A DNA stretch of 64,000 bases from Scandinavium sp051650185. GTDB taxonomy: Bacteria > Pseudomonadota > Gammaproteobacteria > Enterobacterales > Enterobacteriaceae. A model generated the notes under the pieces. It did not search any database, was not told the DNA's origin, and was given only the letters and a program-made list of their open reading frames with translations. The DNA lies in contig NZ_JBOFIN010000014.1 of NCBI RefSeq assembly GCF_051650185.1, positions 1 through 64,000 of the forward strand, read 5' to 3'. Positions 1 to 8,404 of the stretch are shown piece by piece; within the stretch, counting starts at the first letter, position 1; every line of letters starts with the position of its first letter. The position numbers and the translations under genes were made by a program.

Positions 1-19
1 GGCATCATTGAGGGATTGA
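1..19 (+). CDS. pheT: Phenylalanyl-tRNA synthetase beta subunit, last codons (partial)
   Basis: Frame 2 reads ASLRD then TGA at 17-19, which is the C-terminal end I recall for enterobacterial PheT. The stop lies four bases before the ihfA start, the spacing known for the pheST-ihfA operon. Only the last five codons are inside the window, so the assignment rests on this short match and on the neighbour. Confidence 0.7.
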
Positions 20-23
20 ACCT

Positions 24-467
24 ATGGCGCTTACAAAAGCTGAAATGTCAGAATATCTGTTTGATAAGCTTGGGCTTAGCAAACGGGATGCCAAAGAACT
101 GGTAGAGCTGTTTTTCGAAGAGATCCGTCGCGCTCTTGAAAACGGTGAGCAGGTAAAACTCTCCGGTTTTGGTAACTTCGATTTGCGCGATAAAAATCAA
201 CGCCCCGGGCGCAACCCGAAGACGGGCGAGGATATTCCCATTACAGCCCGGCGCGTGGTGACCTTCAGACCCGGCCAGAAGTTAAAAAGCCGTGTCGAAA
301 ACGCTTCGCCCAAAGCAGAGGAATTTCTGATTAACCAAAAAGGTCGCTTATGCGGCCTTTTTTCTTTTCTGCTTTCAGGCAAGTCGCATCCCTCCGAAGG
401 TAATCGCCTTGCATGCAGAGCTTTTCCTTCCCACTTGGCCGTAACCCTCTTAAAATCATTCACCTGA
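24..467 (+). CDS. ihfA: Integration host factor alpha subunit with an abnormal C-terminal extension (stop codon lost)
   Basis: IHF-alpha pairs with IHF-beta to bend DNA at specific sites in recombination, replication and transcription. Residues 1-99 (bases 24-320) are a full-length IhfA with the conserved GFGNF and RPGRNPKTGE segments of the DNA-binding arm, ending in SPKAE where the E. coli protein ends SPKDE. The next codon (321-323) is GAA where TAA is expected, so the frame stays open for 48 more residues to TGA at 465-467. The extra codons cross the gene's own Rho-independent terminator (337-366) and resemble no protein I know. A single T-to-G change at 321 explains this; a sequencing error is the main alternative. 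Transcripts ending at the terminator would lack an in-frame stop codon. Confidence 0.93.
   Translation: MALTKAEMSEYLFDKLGLSKRDAKELVELFFEEIRRALENGEQVKLSGFGNFDLRDKNQRPGRNPKTGEDIPITARRVVTFRPGQKLKSRVENASPKAEEFLINQKGRLCGLFSFLLSGKSHPSEGNRLACRAFPSHLAVTLLKSFT
337..366 (+). terminator. Rho-independent terminator of the pheST-ihfA operon, inside the extended ihfA frame
   Basis: The arms AAAAGGTCGC (338-347 region) and GCGGCCTTTT pair with one G-U wobble around a four-base TTAT loop and run into a T tract. This is the normal ihfA terminator. Here it lies within the open ihfA frame because the stop codon before it is missing. Confidence 0.8.
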
Positions 468-488
468 CCTCAATGGATCCCGGATTTC

Positions 489-1469
489 ATGCACACACTC
501 GCCCAACGACAGCACAGACGAAATCAGCGATGGCTTGGCGTGTTGCTGCTGCTTCTGCTGCTGGCTATTTTTATTAGCCTTTGCGCGGGGGAACAGTGGC
601 TGTTTCCTCACGACTGGCTGACGCCGCGTGGGGAATTGTTCGTCGGGCAGATTCGTTTGCCGCGTACACTGGCGGTGATGCTGGTCGGGGCGGCGCTCGC
701 TGTCTCTGGCGCGATAATGCAGGCGCTCTTTGAGAACCCGCTGGCGGAGCCTGGACTGCTGGGTGTCTCTAACGGCGCGGGCCTTGGGCTGATAGCGGCG
801 GTGCTGCTCGGAAAAGGCTTGCTCCCCGGTTGGGCGCTTGGGTTCAGTGCGATTGCCGGGGCATTGCTGATCACCGTTGTCCTTCTTCGCTTTGCCCGCC
901 GCCACCTTTCAACCAGCCGTTTGCTCTTAGCGGGCGTAGCGCTGGGGATTATTTGCAGTGCGCTGATGACCTGGGCAGTTTATTTTTCGACGTCGTTCGA
1001 TTTACGTCAGCTCATGTACTGGATGATGGGCGGTTTTGGCGGCGTGGACTGGCATCAGGCCTGGCTGATGCTGGCTTTACTCCCGGCGATGCTGTGGGTT
1101 TGCCTGCAATCTCAGGCGCTGAATTTGCTGTCATTAGGCGAAACGTCTGCCCGCCAGTTGGGGCTTCCCCTCTGGCTGTGGCGCAGGCTTTTGGTGCTGG
1201 TGACCGGCTGGCTGGTGGGCGTCAGCGTGGCGCTTGCTGGCGCAATTGGATTTATTGGTCTGGTTATCCCGCATATTCTGCGTTTATGTGGCCTGACGGA
1301 TCACCGTGTTTTGCTCCCCGCATGCGTACTGGCGGGTGCCACGACGCTGCTTTTTGCTGATATCGTTGCCCGACTGGCGTTGGCATCGGCGGAATTGCCG
1401 ATAGGCGTTGTGACCGCCACGCTAGGCGCGCCCGTATTTATCTGGCTATTATTGAAAGCTGGCCGCTAA
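489..1469 (+). CDS. btuC: Vitamin B12 ABC importer, inner-membrane permease
   Basis: BtuC forms the membrane channel of the BtuCDF importer, which carries cobalamin from the periplasm to the cytoplasm. The product is 326 residues, the E. coli length. It is strongly hydrophobic (about ten helices) and has the family segments IRLPRTLAV near residue 57, NPLAEPGLLGVSNGAG near 83, and GLVIPHILRL near 257, which couples to the ATPase. It follows ihfA by 21 bases and precedes btuE by 28, the btuCED order of E. coli. The ATG at 489 has only a weak ribosome binding site (GGAT). Confidence 0.96.
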   Translation: MHTLAQRQHRRNQRWLGVLLLLLLLAIFISLCAGEQWLFPHDWLTPRGELFVGQIRLPRTLAVMLVGAALAVSGAIMQALFENPLAEPGLLGVSNGAGLGLIAAVLLGKGLLPGWALGFSAIAGALLITVVLLRFARRHLSTSRLLLAGVALGIICSALMTWAVYFSTSFDLRQLMYWMMGGFGGVDWHQAWLMLALLPAMLWVCLQSQALNLLSLGETSARQLGLPLWLWRRLLVLVTGWLVGVSVALAGAIGFIGLVIPHILRLCGLTDHRVLLPACVLAGATTLLFADIVARLALASAELPIGVVTATLGAPVFIWLLLKAGR

Positions 1470-1497
1470 GCGCCGGTTAATCACCGAAGAGGATGCT

Positions 1498-2049
1498 ATG
1501 CAACACGATATTCTGAACACCCACGTCACGACCATTGATGGCGAAAACATCAGCCTCGAAAAATTCAAAGGGGATGTCCTGCTGGTGGTGAACGTTGCCT
1601 CCCAGTGCGGGTTAACGCCGCAGTATGAGCAACTGGAGAACATTCAGAAAGCCTGGGAATCGCAGGGTTTTCGCGTGTTAGGCTTCCCGTGCAATCAGTT
1701 TTTGGGCCAGGAGCCGGGTAACGAAGAAGAGATCAAAACCTTCTGCAGCACCACTTACGGTGTGACTTTCCCGATGTTCAGCAAAATCGACGTCAACGGT
1801 GAACATCGTCACCCGCTGTACCAAAAACTCACTGCGGCGGCACCCGTAGCCGTAGCCCCTGAAAGCAGCGGTTTCTACGAGCGTATGGCCAGCAAAGGGC
1901 GCGCGCCAAAACACCCTGGCGACATTCTGTGGAACTTCGAGAAATTCCTGCTTGGTCGTGATGGTGAAATTATCCAGCGTTTCTCACCGGATATGACCCC
2001 AGAAGATCCGATTGTGATGGAGTCAATCAAGTTGGCACTGGCGAAGTAA
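1498..2049 (+). CDS. btuE: Thioredoxin/glutathione-type peroxidase BtuE
   Basis: This is a soluble non-selenium glutathione-peroxidase-family enzyme that reduces hydroperoxides. It is 183 residues long. The peroxidatic cysteine is Cys37 in NVASQCGLT, and the conserved FPCNQF motif and the WNFEKFL segment near the C terminus are present. AGAGG sits just before the ATG. It lies between btuC and btuD but is not known to be needed for B12 transport, so its place in the operon is historical rather than functional as far as is known. Confidence 0.95.
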   Translation: MQHDILNTHVTTIDGENISLEKFKGDVLLVVNVASQCGLTPQYEQLENIQKAWESQGFRVLGFPCNQFLGQEPGNEEEIKTFCSTTYGVTFPMFSKIDVNGEHRHPLYQKLTAAAPVAVAPESSGFYERMASKGRAPKHPGDILWNFEKFLLGRDGEIIQRFSPDMTPEDPIVMESIKLALAK

Positions 2050-2051
2050 TC

Positions 2052-2798
2052 ATGCCATTGATGCAGCTTCAGGCAGTGGAAGAATCCGGGCGGTTGCAGC
2101 CCGTCACAGCGGAAGTTATGCAGGGTGAAATCCTGCATCTTGTCGGGCCAAACGGGGCCGGCAAGAGCACGCTGCTGGCGCGAATGGCGGGCATCAGTCA
2201 GGGCAAAGGGCAGGTTAGCTTGCTGGGCCGCTCTTTGACGGAATGGCAGGCGTTAGCGCTTGCCCGCCATCGGGCTTATCTGACGCAGCACCAGACGCCA
2301 CCGTTCGCCATGCCTGTCTGGCACTATCTGACGTTGCATCAGCATGATAAATCGCAGCACCCGTTGCAGCACGACATTGCCGAGAAGTTAGGGCTTGAAG
2401 ATAAACTAGCACGCCCGGTAAATCAGCTTTCCGGCGGAGAATGGCAGCGCGTCCGTCTCGCTGCTGTCGTTTTGCAAATTCATCCTCAGGGAAACCCGGA
2501 CGGCAAATTGCTGTTGCTGGATGAACCGATGAACAGCCTTGATGTCGCTCAGCAAGCGGCATTCGACAGGGTGCTGACAGAGCTTCATCAGCAAGGCATC
2601 ATGATTGTGATGAGCAGCCACGACCTTAATCATACGTTGCGCTTTGCCAGCAGCACGTGGTTGATGCGTCGAGGGAAATTACTGGCGAGTGGCAAGACGC
2701 CGCACGTTTTGACGACAGAAAATCTGACGGCTGCGTATGATATGCCGTTCAAAAAGCTGACGACGGACGGCACTGAAATCCTGATAGCAGCCCTGTGA
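2052..2798 (+). CDS. btuD: Vitamin B12 ABC importer ATPase
   Basis: BtuD is the nucleotide-binding subunit that powers BtuC. The 248-residue protein has a Walker A motif (GPNGAGKST near residue 33), the signature LSGGEWQRVRLA near 123, and Walker B LLLLDEP followed by the switch histidine in SSHDLNHTLR. It starts two bases after the btuE stop, so it is translationally close-coupled. The periplasmic partner BtuF is not in this window; in enterobacteria it is encoded elsewhere. Confidence 0.96.
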   Translation: MPLMQLQAVEESGRLQPVTAEVMQGEILHLVGPNGAGKSTLLARMAGISQGKGQVSLLGRSLTEWQALALARHRAYLTQHQTPPFAMPVWHYLTLHQHDKSQHPLQHDIAEKLGLEDKLARPVNQLSGGEWQRVRLAAVVLQIHPQGNPDGKLLLLDEPMNSLDVAQQAAFDRVLTELHQQGIMIVMSSHDLNHTLRFASSTWLMRRGKLLASGKTPHVLTTENLTAAYDMPFKKLTTDGTEILIAAL

Positions 2799-2875
2799 GG
2801 CGGCTAATGGTTGCCAGTTTCCGGCATCGCGAGCTAAATTAAACCTATAAAAAAACTCAGAGGATACGCCAGGAT

Positions 2876-3340
2876 ATGCGTCCCTTTATTTTGTTAGTGG
2901 CGGCATTAATTTTAGCAGGGTGTAGCAGCCATCGTGCGCCGCCGCCCAACCCACGCCTTTCTGATTCCATCACGGTCATTGCCAATCTTAACGATCAGCT
3001 AACGAACTGGCGCGGTACGCCGTATCGGTACGGTGGCAGCACGCGTCGCGGGGTAGATTGCTCCGCCTTCGTCATGATGACTTTCCGCGATCAGTTCGAT
3101 ATGCAACTGCCTCGCGACACGAAAAATCAGGCGAGAGTTGGCACGAAAATTGACAAAGACGATTTATTGCCGGGCGACCTGGTGTTCTTTAAAACCGGGT
3201 CTGGTGGCAGTGGTTTGCATGTCGGGATCTACGACACCGACAATCAATTTATTCACGCCTCAACCAGCCAGGGGGTGACGCGTTCCTCGCTGGATAATGT
3301 CTACTGGCGGAAAAATTTCTGGCAGGCAAGACGGATATAG
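2876..3340 (+). CDS. nlpC: NlpC/P60-family lipoprotein endopeptidase
   Basis: NlpC is a predicted outer-membrane lipoprotein of the NlpC/P60 cysteine peptidase family, which cuts peptidoglycan stem peptides. The 154-residue product has a lipobox (LAGC, lipidated Cys16) and the catalytic triad motifs: Cys62 in GVDCSAF, His in GLHVGIY and His in FIHAS. AGAGGAT precedes the ATG. The gene lies 77 bases after btuD, as in E. coli, and ends in a strong terminator. Confidence 0.95.
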   Translation: MRPFILLVAALILAGCSSHRAPPPNPRLSDSITVIANLNDQLTNWRGTPYRYGGSTRRGVDCSAFVMMTFRDQFDMQLPRDTKNQARVGTKIDKDDLLPGDLVFFKTGSGGSGLHVGIYDTDNQFIHASTSQGVTRSSLDNVYWRKNFWQARRI

Positions 3341-3349
3341 CCATAAGAC

Positions 3350-3374
3350 AAAAAGGGCCGAAAGGCCCTTTTTG
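3350..3374 (+). terminator. Rho-independent terminator after nlpC
   Basis: The arms AAAAAGGGCC and GGCCCTTTTT are perfectly complementary around a GAAA tetraloop and end in a T run. The stem sits nine bases after the nlpC stop codon. Confidence 0.9.
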
Positions 3375-3615
3375 TTTAGGAAGAAATAAAAGCCCGCTTG
3401 CGAAATAATTATCGCGTCTAACACTATTCACGTAATGAATCTGTGGATTGTGCGTCTGCATGAATATGGATTACAATCATCATAATGATAATGCAAAGGA
3501 ATTCCTGAAATAAAAAGGAACGAATGAACTTAATCTTTTTGAAATCAAAGATTTTCTATTCTACTGGAACCACACAGCCGCGACCGGGGATAGCCCTTAA
3601 ACAGGGGTGGGCGCA

Positions 3616-4329
3616 ATGATTGTCTCACTGGATAAAGCATACCGGCCAGAATTGTTATTCCTCCCTGCCAGAAATGGCGGGGGCGAGCTTGTGGGGCTTG
3701 AGCTCATTGCTAACTTCGTTGGTGCGCAAGACAACGTCCGCACGCCAACCAGTTTGATTACCTCACGCCTGAGTCCGGATGATGAAATTGCGCTGTTTAC
3801 TGAAAAACTCTTGCTGCTTGAAAGCTGCCATATCTTTTTTATTCAACAGCAATTGATTGCCTGGATTAATATAACGCCGGCAATCGCCGAAGCACTTTTA
3901 GCGCAAAAGGAACTGGCAGAACGCGCTGCCCGATTTTCTTTTCTTGAATTCACCGTCAATGAGAATTTTCCTCAGTTGAATACGCTCGATGAACAGCATT
4001 TGTTAGTTCAGCTGGTGAATCACTTTCCGTTGGTATTGGGCAATTTTGGTGCCGGAGAAGCGTCGGCCTTACCTGTTTTTAGCGGGCTGTTTAAACGCGT
4101 TGCGTTGGATAAAAACTTTATCCAACAGCAGGCACCGCTATTATCTTTTGACCCTTTTATGCGAGCGATCACCGCTCAAATTAAACCGTTCTGCAGTGTC
4201 ATGATGGCGGCCGGAGTGGACAGCCAGGCACTGCTCGAGCGCCTGCAGCCATGGGGGTTTAGTGCCTATCAGGGCGCACTGTGGCCGGCTGTGGATGCGG
4301 CGGCGTTAACGTCACTGGTGCAGCAATAA
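3616..4329 (+). CDS. ydiV: Degenerate EAL-domain regulator YdiV (anti-FlhDC factor)
   Basis: In E. coli and Salmonella YdiV binds FlhD, blocks FlhDC and promotes its ClpXP degradation, so it represses flagella when nutrients are low. The 237-residue product matches E. coli YdiV in length and in landmarks (FFIQQQLIAWINITP, PLVLGNFGAG, FIQQQ, the C-terminal LWPAVD). The EAL signature is degenerate (VGLELIANF in place of the glutamate motif), as expected for a protein that does not hydrolyse c-di-GMP. The frame also opens at a GTG at 3607. The ATG at 3616 is preferred because AGGGG lies eight bases before it and it gives the family length. The 265 bases before it hold only the nlpC terminator. 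Confidence 0.88.
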   Translation: MIVSLDKAYRPELLFLPARNGGGELVGLELIANFVGAQDNVRTPTSLITSRLSPDDEIALFTEKLLLLESCHIFFIQQQLIAWINITPAIAEALLAQKELAERAARFSFLEFTVNENFPQLNTLDEQHLLVQLVNHFPLVLGNFGAGEASALPVFSGLFKRVALDKNFIQQQAPLLSFDPFMRAITAQIKPFCSVMMAAGVDSQALLERLQPWGFSAYQGALWPAVDAAALTSLVQQ

Positions 4330-4390
4330 CCCTGCATCTCGCCCGTATTTATCTGCCTGCGTTGGCACTACACTAAAGACAGGAGGAACC

Positions 4391-5833
4391 ATGACCCTGT
4401 CTTTTACCCATCACTGGCACGATGAGCTGCCAGGTTTTTATACCGAGCTTTCCCCAACGCCGCTGGATAACGCGCGCCTGATTTGGCACAACGCGCCTTT
4501 GGCGGAAGAGCTCAGCTTGCCCGCATCACTCTCTGCCACGACAACCGGCGCGGGAGTCTGGGGCGGTGAAACGCTGCTGCCCGGCATGCTGCCTTTGGCG
4601 CAGGTTTACAGCGGTCACCAGTTTGGCGTCTGGGCTGGACAGCTTGGCGACGGGCGAGGGATCCTGCTTGGCGAGCAGCAGCTGGCCGACGGTCGTCGTT
4701 ATGACTGGCACCTGAAAGGCGCTGGTCTGACACCGTATTCACGCATGGGTGACGGGCGTGCAGTATTGCGTTCAACGCTGCGTGAAAGCCTTGCTTCAGA
4801 AGCCATGTTTGCTCTCGGCATTCCAACGACTCGCGCGCTGTCTGTGGTCACCAGCGACACGCCGGTGTACCGCGAAACGGTTGAGCAGGGGGCAATGCTG
4901 ATTCGCGTGGCGGAAAGTCACGTCCGCTTTGGGCACTTCGAGCATTTCTATTACCGCCGGGAGCCGGAGAAAGTACGCCAGCTCGCCGACTATGTGATTC
5001 GCCACCACTGGGCTCATCTCGATAAAGAGGAACATAAATACGCTTTATGGTTCCGTGACGTTGTCACAAAAACGGCGCGAATGATTGCCCGTTGGCAAAC
5101 CGTCGGCTTTTGCCATGGCGTGATGAACACCGACAACATGTCGATCCTTGGCCTGACCATGGATTACGGCCCGTATGGTTTTCTCGATGACTACCAGCCG
5201 GGTTATATCTGCAACCACTCGGACCATCGGGGGCGTTACAGCTTTGAAAACCAGCCTGCTGTAGGGTTGTGGAATCTGCAACGTCTGGCACAAACGCTGT
5301 CGCCGTTTATCGCCGTCGACACGCTGAACTCGCTGCTGGATGTTTATCAGGAAGCGCTGCTGGTGGAGTACGGCAAGCTGATGCGTGCCAAATTGGGCCT
5401 GTTCAGCGAAGAAAAAGGCGACAATGAGCTGCTTAATGGCCTGTTTGGCCTGATGGAACGCGAGGGTAGCGATTACTCGCGGACGTTCCGCATGTTGAGC
5501 GAAACGGAACAAAACAGTACGGCGTCACCGTTGCGGGATGAGTTTATCGACCGGGCCTCGTTCGACAGCTGGTTTGCTTCTTATCGCGCCCGACTGCAAC
5601 ACGAGCAGGTGGATGACGCGCAGCGTCAGCAAAGCATGAAGCAGGTTAATCCGGCGGTTGTCCTGCGTAACTGGCTGGCGCAACGCGCGATTGAACAGGC
5701 TGAACGTGGAGAGTATGAGGAGTTCGCTCGTTTGCATGAGGTGTTACGTGATCCTTACGCTGACAGGAACGACGATTACGCCAGCCGCCCCCCAGAGTGG
5801 GGCAAGCGGCTGGAAGTGAGCTGTTCCAGTTAA
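4391..5833 (+). CDS. selO: Protein adenylyltransferase SelO (YdiU)
   Basis: SelO is a pseudokinase that transfers AMP from ATP to Ser, Thr and Tyr residues of proteins and is linked to redox stress. The product is 480 residues (E. coli 478). It has the GDGRAVLRSTLRE segment near residue 120, the KGAGLTPYSR loop, the NTDNMSILG metal-binding segment near 247, and a C-terminal SCSS tail whose cysteine corresponds to the selenocysteine position of animal SelO. AGGAGG precedes the ATG. The gene meets hmuV tail to tail with three bases between the stop codons and no visible terminator. Confidence 0.95.
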   Translation: MTLSFTHHWHDELPGFYTELSPTPLDNARLIWHNAPLAEELSLPASLSATTTGAGVWGGETLLPGMLPLAQVYSGHQFGVWAGQLGDGRGILLGEQQLADGRRYDWHLKGAGLTPYSRMGDGRAVLRSTLRESLASEAMFALGIPTTRALSVVTSDTPVYRETVEQGAMLIRVAESHVRFGHFEHFYYRREPEKVRQLADYVIRHHWAHLDKEEHKYALWFRDVVTKTARMIARWQTVGFCHGVMNTDNMSILGLTMDYGPYGFLDDYQPGYICNHSDHRGRYSFENQPAVGLWNLQRLAQTLSPFIAVDTLNSLLDVYQEALLVEYGKLMRAKLGLFSEEKGDNELLNGLFGLMEREGSDYSRTFRMLSETEQNSTASPLRDEFIDRASFDSWFASYRARLQHEQVDDAQRQQSMKQVNPAVVLRNWLAQRAIEQAERGEYEEFARLHEVLRDPYADRNDDYASRPPEWGKRLEVSCSS

Positions 5834-5836
5834 GGC

Positions 5837-6604
5837 TTAGCGAGCTAAAAAGACCTGCGGCGTCTGGCTGCCAGGATGCTGTCCTATATGCACTTCAGCG
5901 CCGTACCAGCGGCTCAGGGTTTCCGCCTGCAAAACTTGCGCAGGCGTGCCCTGGGCCACCATTTCCCCCTGATGCAATAGCAACAGTCTGTCTGCCCAGA
6001 GTGCGGCCAGGTTCAAATCATGCAGTACGGCACAGACGTGCAATTCACCCTGAGACGTCAGATTTTTAAGCAAGCGCAGTAAATGCTGCTGGTGATACAA
6101 GTCCAGCGCTGAAGTCGGCTCATCGAGAAATAGCCAGCCTCGTGGCGCATTGTCCGTCCACAGTTGAGCGAGCGCGCGGGCTAATTGTACGCGCTGCTGT
6201 TCGCCACCCGAGAGCGTGTTGTACTTGCGATTTTCCAGTGGCTGACAGCCCGTTAATGCCATTACCTGCGACACGATCTTACGACTATCCTGCTGCGGCC
6301 AGGGCGCGCGACCCATAGCGACGACGGCTTCCACCGGCCAGTCAAATCCCAGCTGACTTTGCTGGCGCATTACCGCTCGCTGGCGCGACAACGCTTCGGG
6401 TGTCCACTCGTTGAGCGCTTTGCCTTTCAGGTCACACTGACCGTTATCGGGTGACAAGTAGCCCGTCAGCACCCGCAGCAACGTCGATTTCCCTGCGCCG
6501 TTTGGGCCAATCAGGGCGACCAGCTCTCCCGGCTCCAGGGAAAGTGAGATATCACGCAACACCGGCGAATAGCAAAGCGACCTGGCTTGTAAACAGTTAT
6601 CCAT
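5837..6604 (-). CDS. hmuV: Haemin ABC importer ATPase
   Basis: HmuV energises haem import through HmuU. The 255-residue protein has Walker A GPNGAGKSTLLRVL near residue 34, signature LSGGEQQRVQLARAL near 138 and Walker B WLFLDEPTSALD near 165, with the spacing typical of the HmuV/FecE family. Its start overlaps the end of hmuU by eight bases. It is the last gene of the minus-strand hemP-hmuRSTUV operon. Confidence 0.93.
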   Translation of the reverse strand: MDNCLQARSLCYSPVLRDISLSLEPGELVALIGPNGAGKSTLLRVLTGYLSPDNGQCDLKGKALNEWTPEALSRQRAVMRQQSQLGFDWPVEAVVAMGRAPWPQQDSRKIVSQVMALTGCQPLENRKYNTLSGGEQQRVQLARALAQLWTDNAPRGWLFLDEPTSALDLYHQQHLLRLLKNLTSQGELHVCAVLHDLNLAALWADRLLLLHQGEMVAQGTPAQVLQAETLSRWYGAEVHIGQHPGSQTPQVFLAR

Positions 6605-7586
6605 TAGCGCCTCCGCGACGGAAAATCATCCATAAGAACCACGGCGCACCGAGCAGGCTGGTTAGCAGGCCGACAGGCATTTCAGCGGGCGCAACAAGCG
6701 TTCGCGCGAGAGTATCAGCAATCAGCAGCAAAATGGCGCCGACAAGCACGGAGCCCGGGATCACGGCGCGATGATCGGCCCCCAGCCACATCCTCAGCAA
6801 ATGCGGCACCACCAGGCCGATAAAGCCTATCACCCCGCTAACGGCAACCGCAGAAGCCACCAGCAAGGCGCTGCACATCAGCAAACGCCTTTGGATTTGA
6901 CGCACGTTCACCCCGAGGTAATGCGCTTCTTCATCACCTAACTGAAGCAAGTTGAGTTGCTTTGCCTGCCGCCAGATCATCGCTACCGTAGGCAGCATCA
7001 GCGAGGCGGTGGCGAGCAAGGTCGACCATTGCGCCTGCCCAAGACTACCCATGCCCCACAGCGAAAGCTGGCGCAGTTGAGCATCGTTGCTGAGCCAGGA
7101 CAGCACGCCAACCGCCGCGCCACACAGCGCATTAATCGCAATGCCCACCAGCAGCAGACGTGAGAGCGAATTATCGTGACGCTGGCTGAGTATAAAAATA
7201 ATCACCGTCACCGCCAGGCTGCCGATGAACGCGGCAAGCATGGGCATATACAGCATCAACACCGCGGGCAGGGAAAACGGCAGGACAACCCACAGCGCCA
7301 CCGATAGCGCGGCACCACTGCTGATCCCCAAAAGACCGGGATCGGCCAAAGGATTGCGAAATAAGCCTTGCATCACACAGCCTGCCAGCGCCAGAGAGCT
7401 GCCGATGGTGAGAGCCAGTAACACGCGGGGTAAGCGGATGGTGAACCAGATTTGGCGCAGTGCGCTGTCGCCGTGCCAGAGGGCATCAAGCGGCAGCTTC
7501 AGCGCCCCGAAGGTGGTGGCGCAGAGCGTTAACAGCAGCAACAGCGCCAGCAATGAGCACAGTGAACGGAAAACCTGCGGCGTCAT
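6597..7586 (-). CDS. hmuU: Haemin ABC importer permease
   Basis: HmuU is the FecCD/BtuC-fold inner-membrane channel for haem. The 329-residue product is almost entirely hydrophobic and carries IRLPRVLLAL near residue 50, NPLADPGLLGISSGAA near 78 and the ATPase-contact segment GLVVPHLLRM near 250. It overlaps the end of hmuT by one base and hmuV by eight, which indicates translational coupling. It resembles BtuC and the permease at 41822-42826 in fold, but its operon context fixes the haem assignment. Confidence 0.93.
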   Translation of the reverse strand: MTPQVFRSLCSLLALLLLLTLCATTFGALKLPLDALWHGDSALRQIWFTIRLPRVLLALTIGSSLALAGCVMQGLFRNPLADPGLLGISSGAALSVALWVVLPFSLPAVLMLYMPMLAAFIGSLAVTVIIFILSQRHDNSLSRLLLVGIAINALCGAAVGVLSWLSNDAQLRQLSLWGMGSLGQAQWSTLLATASLMLPTVAMIWRQAKQLNLLQLGDEEAHYLGVNVRQIQRRLLMCSALLVASAVAVSGVIGFIGLVVPHLLRMWLGADHRAVIPGSVLVGAILLLIADTLARTLVAPAEMPVGLLTSLLGAPWFLWMIFRRGGANG

Positions 7587-8404
7587 CAGGGCAGCTGCTC
7601 CGCTTTCTGGCGCAATTGCAGGATGGCTTCCGGCGAGCGGATGCTGAAGCCCAGCAGCGCCATGTCATCCACCAGTAACACCTGTTTATGACGGCCTGCG
7701 GGCGTTTGTGCGAGACCCGGCAGCTTCCACACTCCCTCTTCGCCGCCCATGCTTTTTACGCCGTCGTGTGAAATGACGATTAGATCAGGCTGGCTGGCGA
7801 TGACGCCTTCCTGGGAAAGTGGCTGGTAGCGGTTGAAACCCTGCATCGCATTTTGCAGGCCAGCCGCGCGAATCGCGGCGTCGGCCCCCGTTTGCTGCCC
7901 CGCAGCCATCGCGCTCATGCCGCCATGACTAAGAATAAACAGCACGCGTTTGTTGAGCGGCGTATCTGGCAAGGCGGCCAACTGGGTCTGCATTTGCTGG
8001 CGCAGTTTTTCGCCTTCGGCGTCCTTATTCAGCGCGGCAGCAATCACCCGGATCTTTTCATCAATCACCGAAACGTCATTACTGCCGGGAACGGTCACCA
8101 CGGCCACACCGTTTTGCGCGACTTGTTTCAGTGCCAAAGAAGGCTGAGCCTGAACGCTGGCGAGCACGGTCGTTGGGCGAGTGGCAAGAATGCCTTCCGC
8201 ATTCAGCTGACGCAGATAGCCGACATCCGGCAGCTTCGTCGCTTCAGGAGGCCACATGCTGGTACTGTCGCGTGCAACGAGGGCGCTTTGCGCCCCCAGT
8301 GCATAGACAATCTCCGTCACGTCGCCGCCAAGTGAAACCACTTTTTGTGTCGCTGCACCGGCCAGAAGCGGCAGGGCAGCCATCAACGCGACGAGGGATT
8401 TCAT
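7586..8404 (-). CDS. hmuT: Periplasmic haemin-binding protein
   Basis: HmuT captures haem released by the outer-membrane receptor and hands it to HmuUV. The 272-residue protein starts with a cleavable signal peptide ending near LLAGAA and continues as a TroA/FecB-like binding protein (VVSLGGDVTEIVYALGA, LATRPTTVLA, PDLIVISHDG). It overlaps hmuS by four bases (ATGA) and hmuU by one. Confidence 0.93.
   Translation of the reverse strand: MKSLVALMAALPLLAGAATQKVVSLGGDVTEIVYALGAQSALVARDSTSMWPPEATKLPDVGYLRQLNAEGILATRPTTVLASVQAQPSLALKQVAQNGVAVVTVPGSNDVSVIDEKIRVIAAALNKDAEGEKLRQQMQTQLAALPDTPLNKRVLFILSHGGMSAMAAGQQTGADAAIRAAGLQNAMQGFNRYQPLSQEGVIASQPDLIVISHDGVKSMGGEEGVWKLPGLAQTPAGRHKQVLLVDDMALLGFSIRSPEAILQLRQKAEQLP

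Noticed and set aside
197..463. An 88-codon minus-strand frame opposite the end of ihfA, as an alternative gene in the extended region
   Set aside because: It covers ihfA coding sequence and the terminator, with no ribosome binding site or recognisable product.
3474..3494. A possible Fur box before ydiV (ATAATGATAAT)
   Set aside because: Only one half matches the consensus (about 12 of 19 positions) and the second half is absent.
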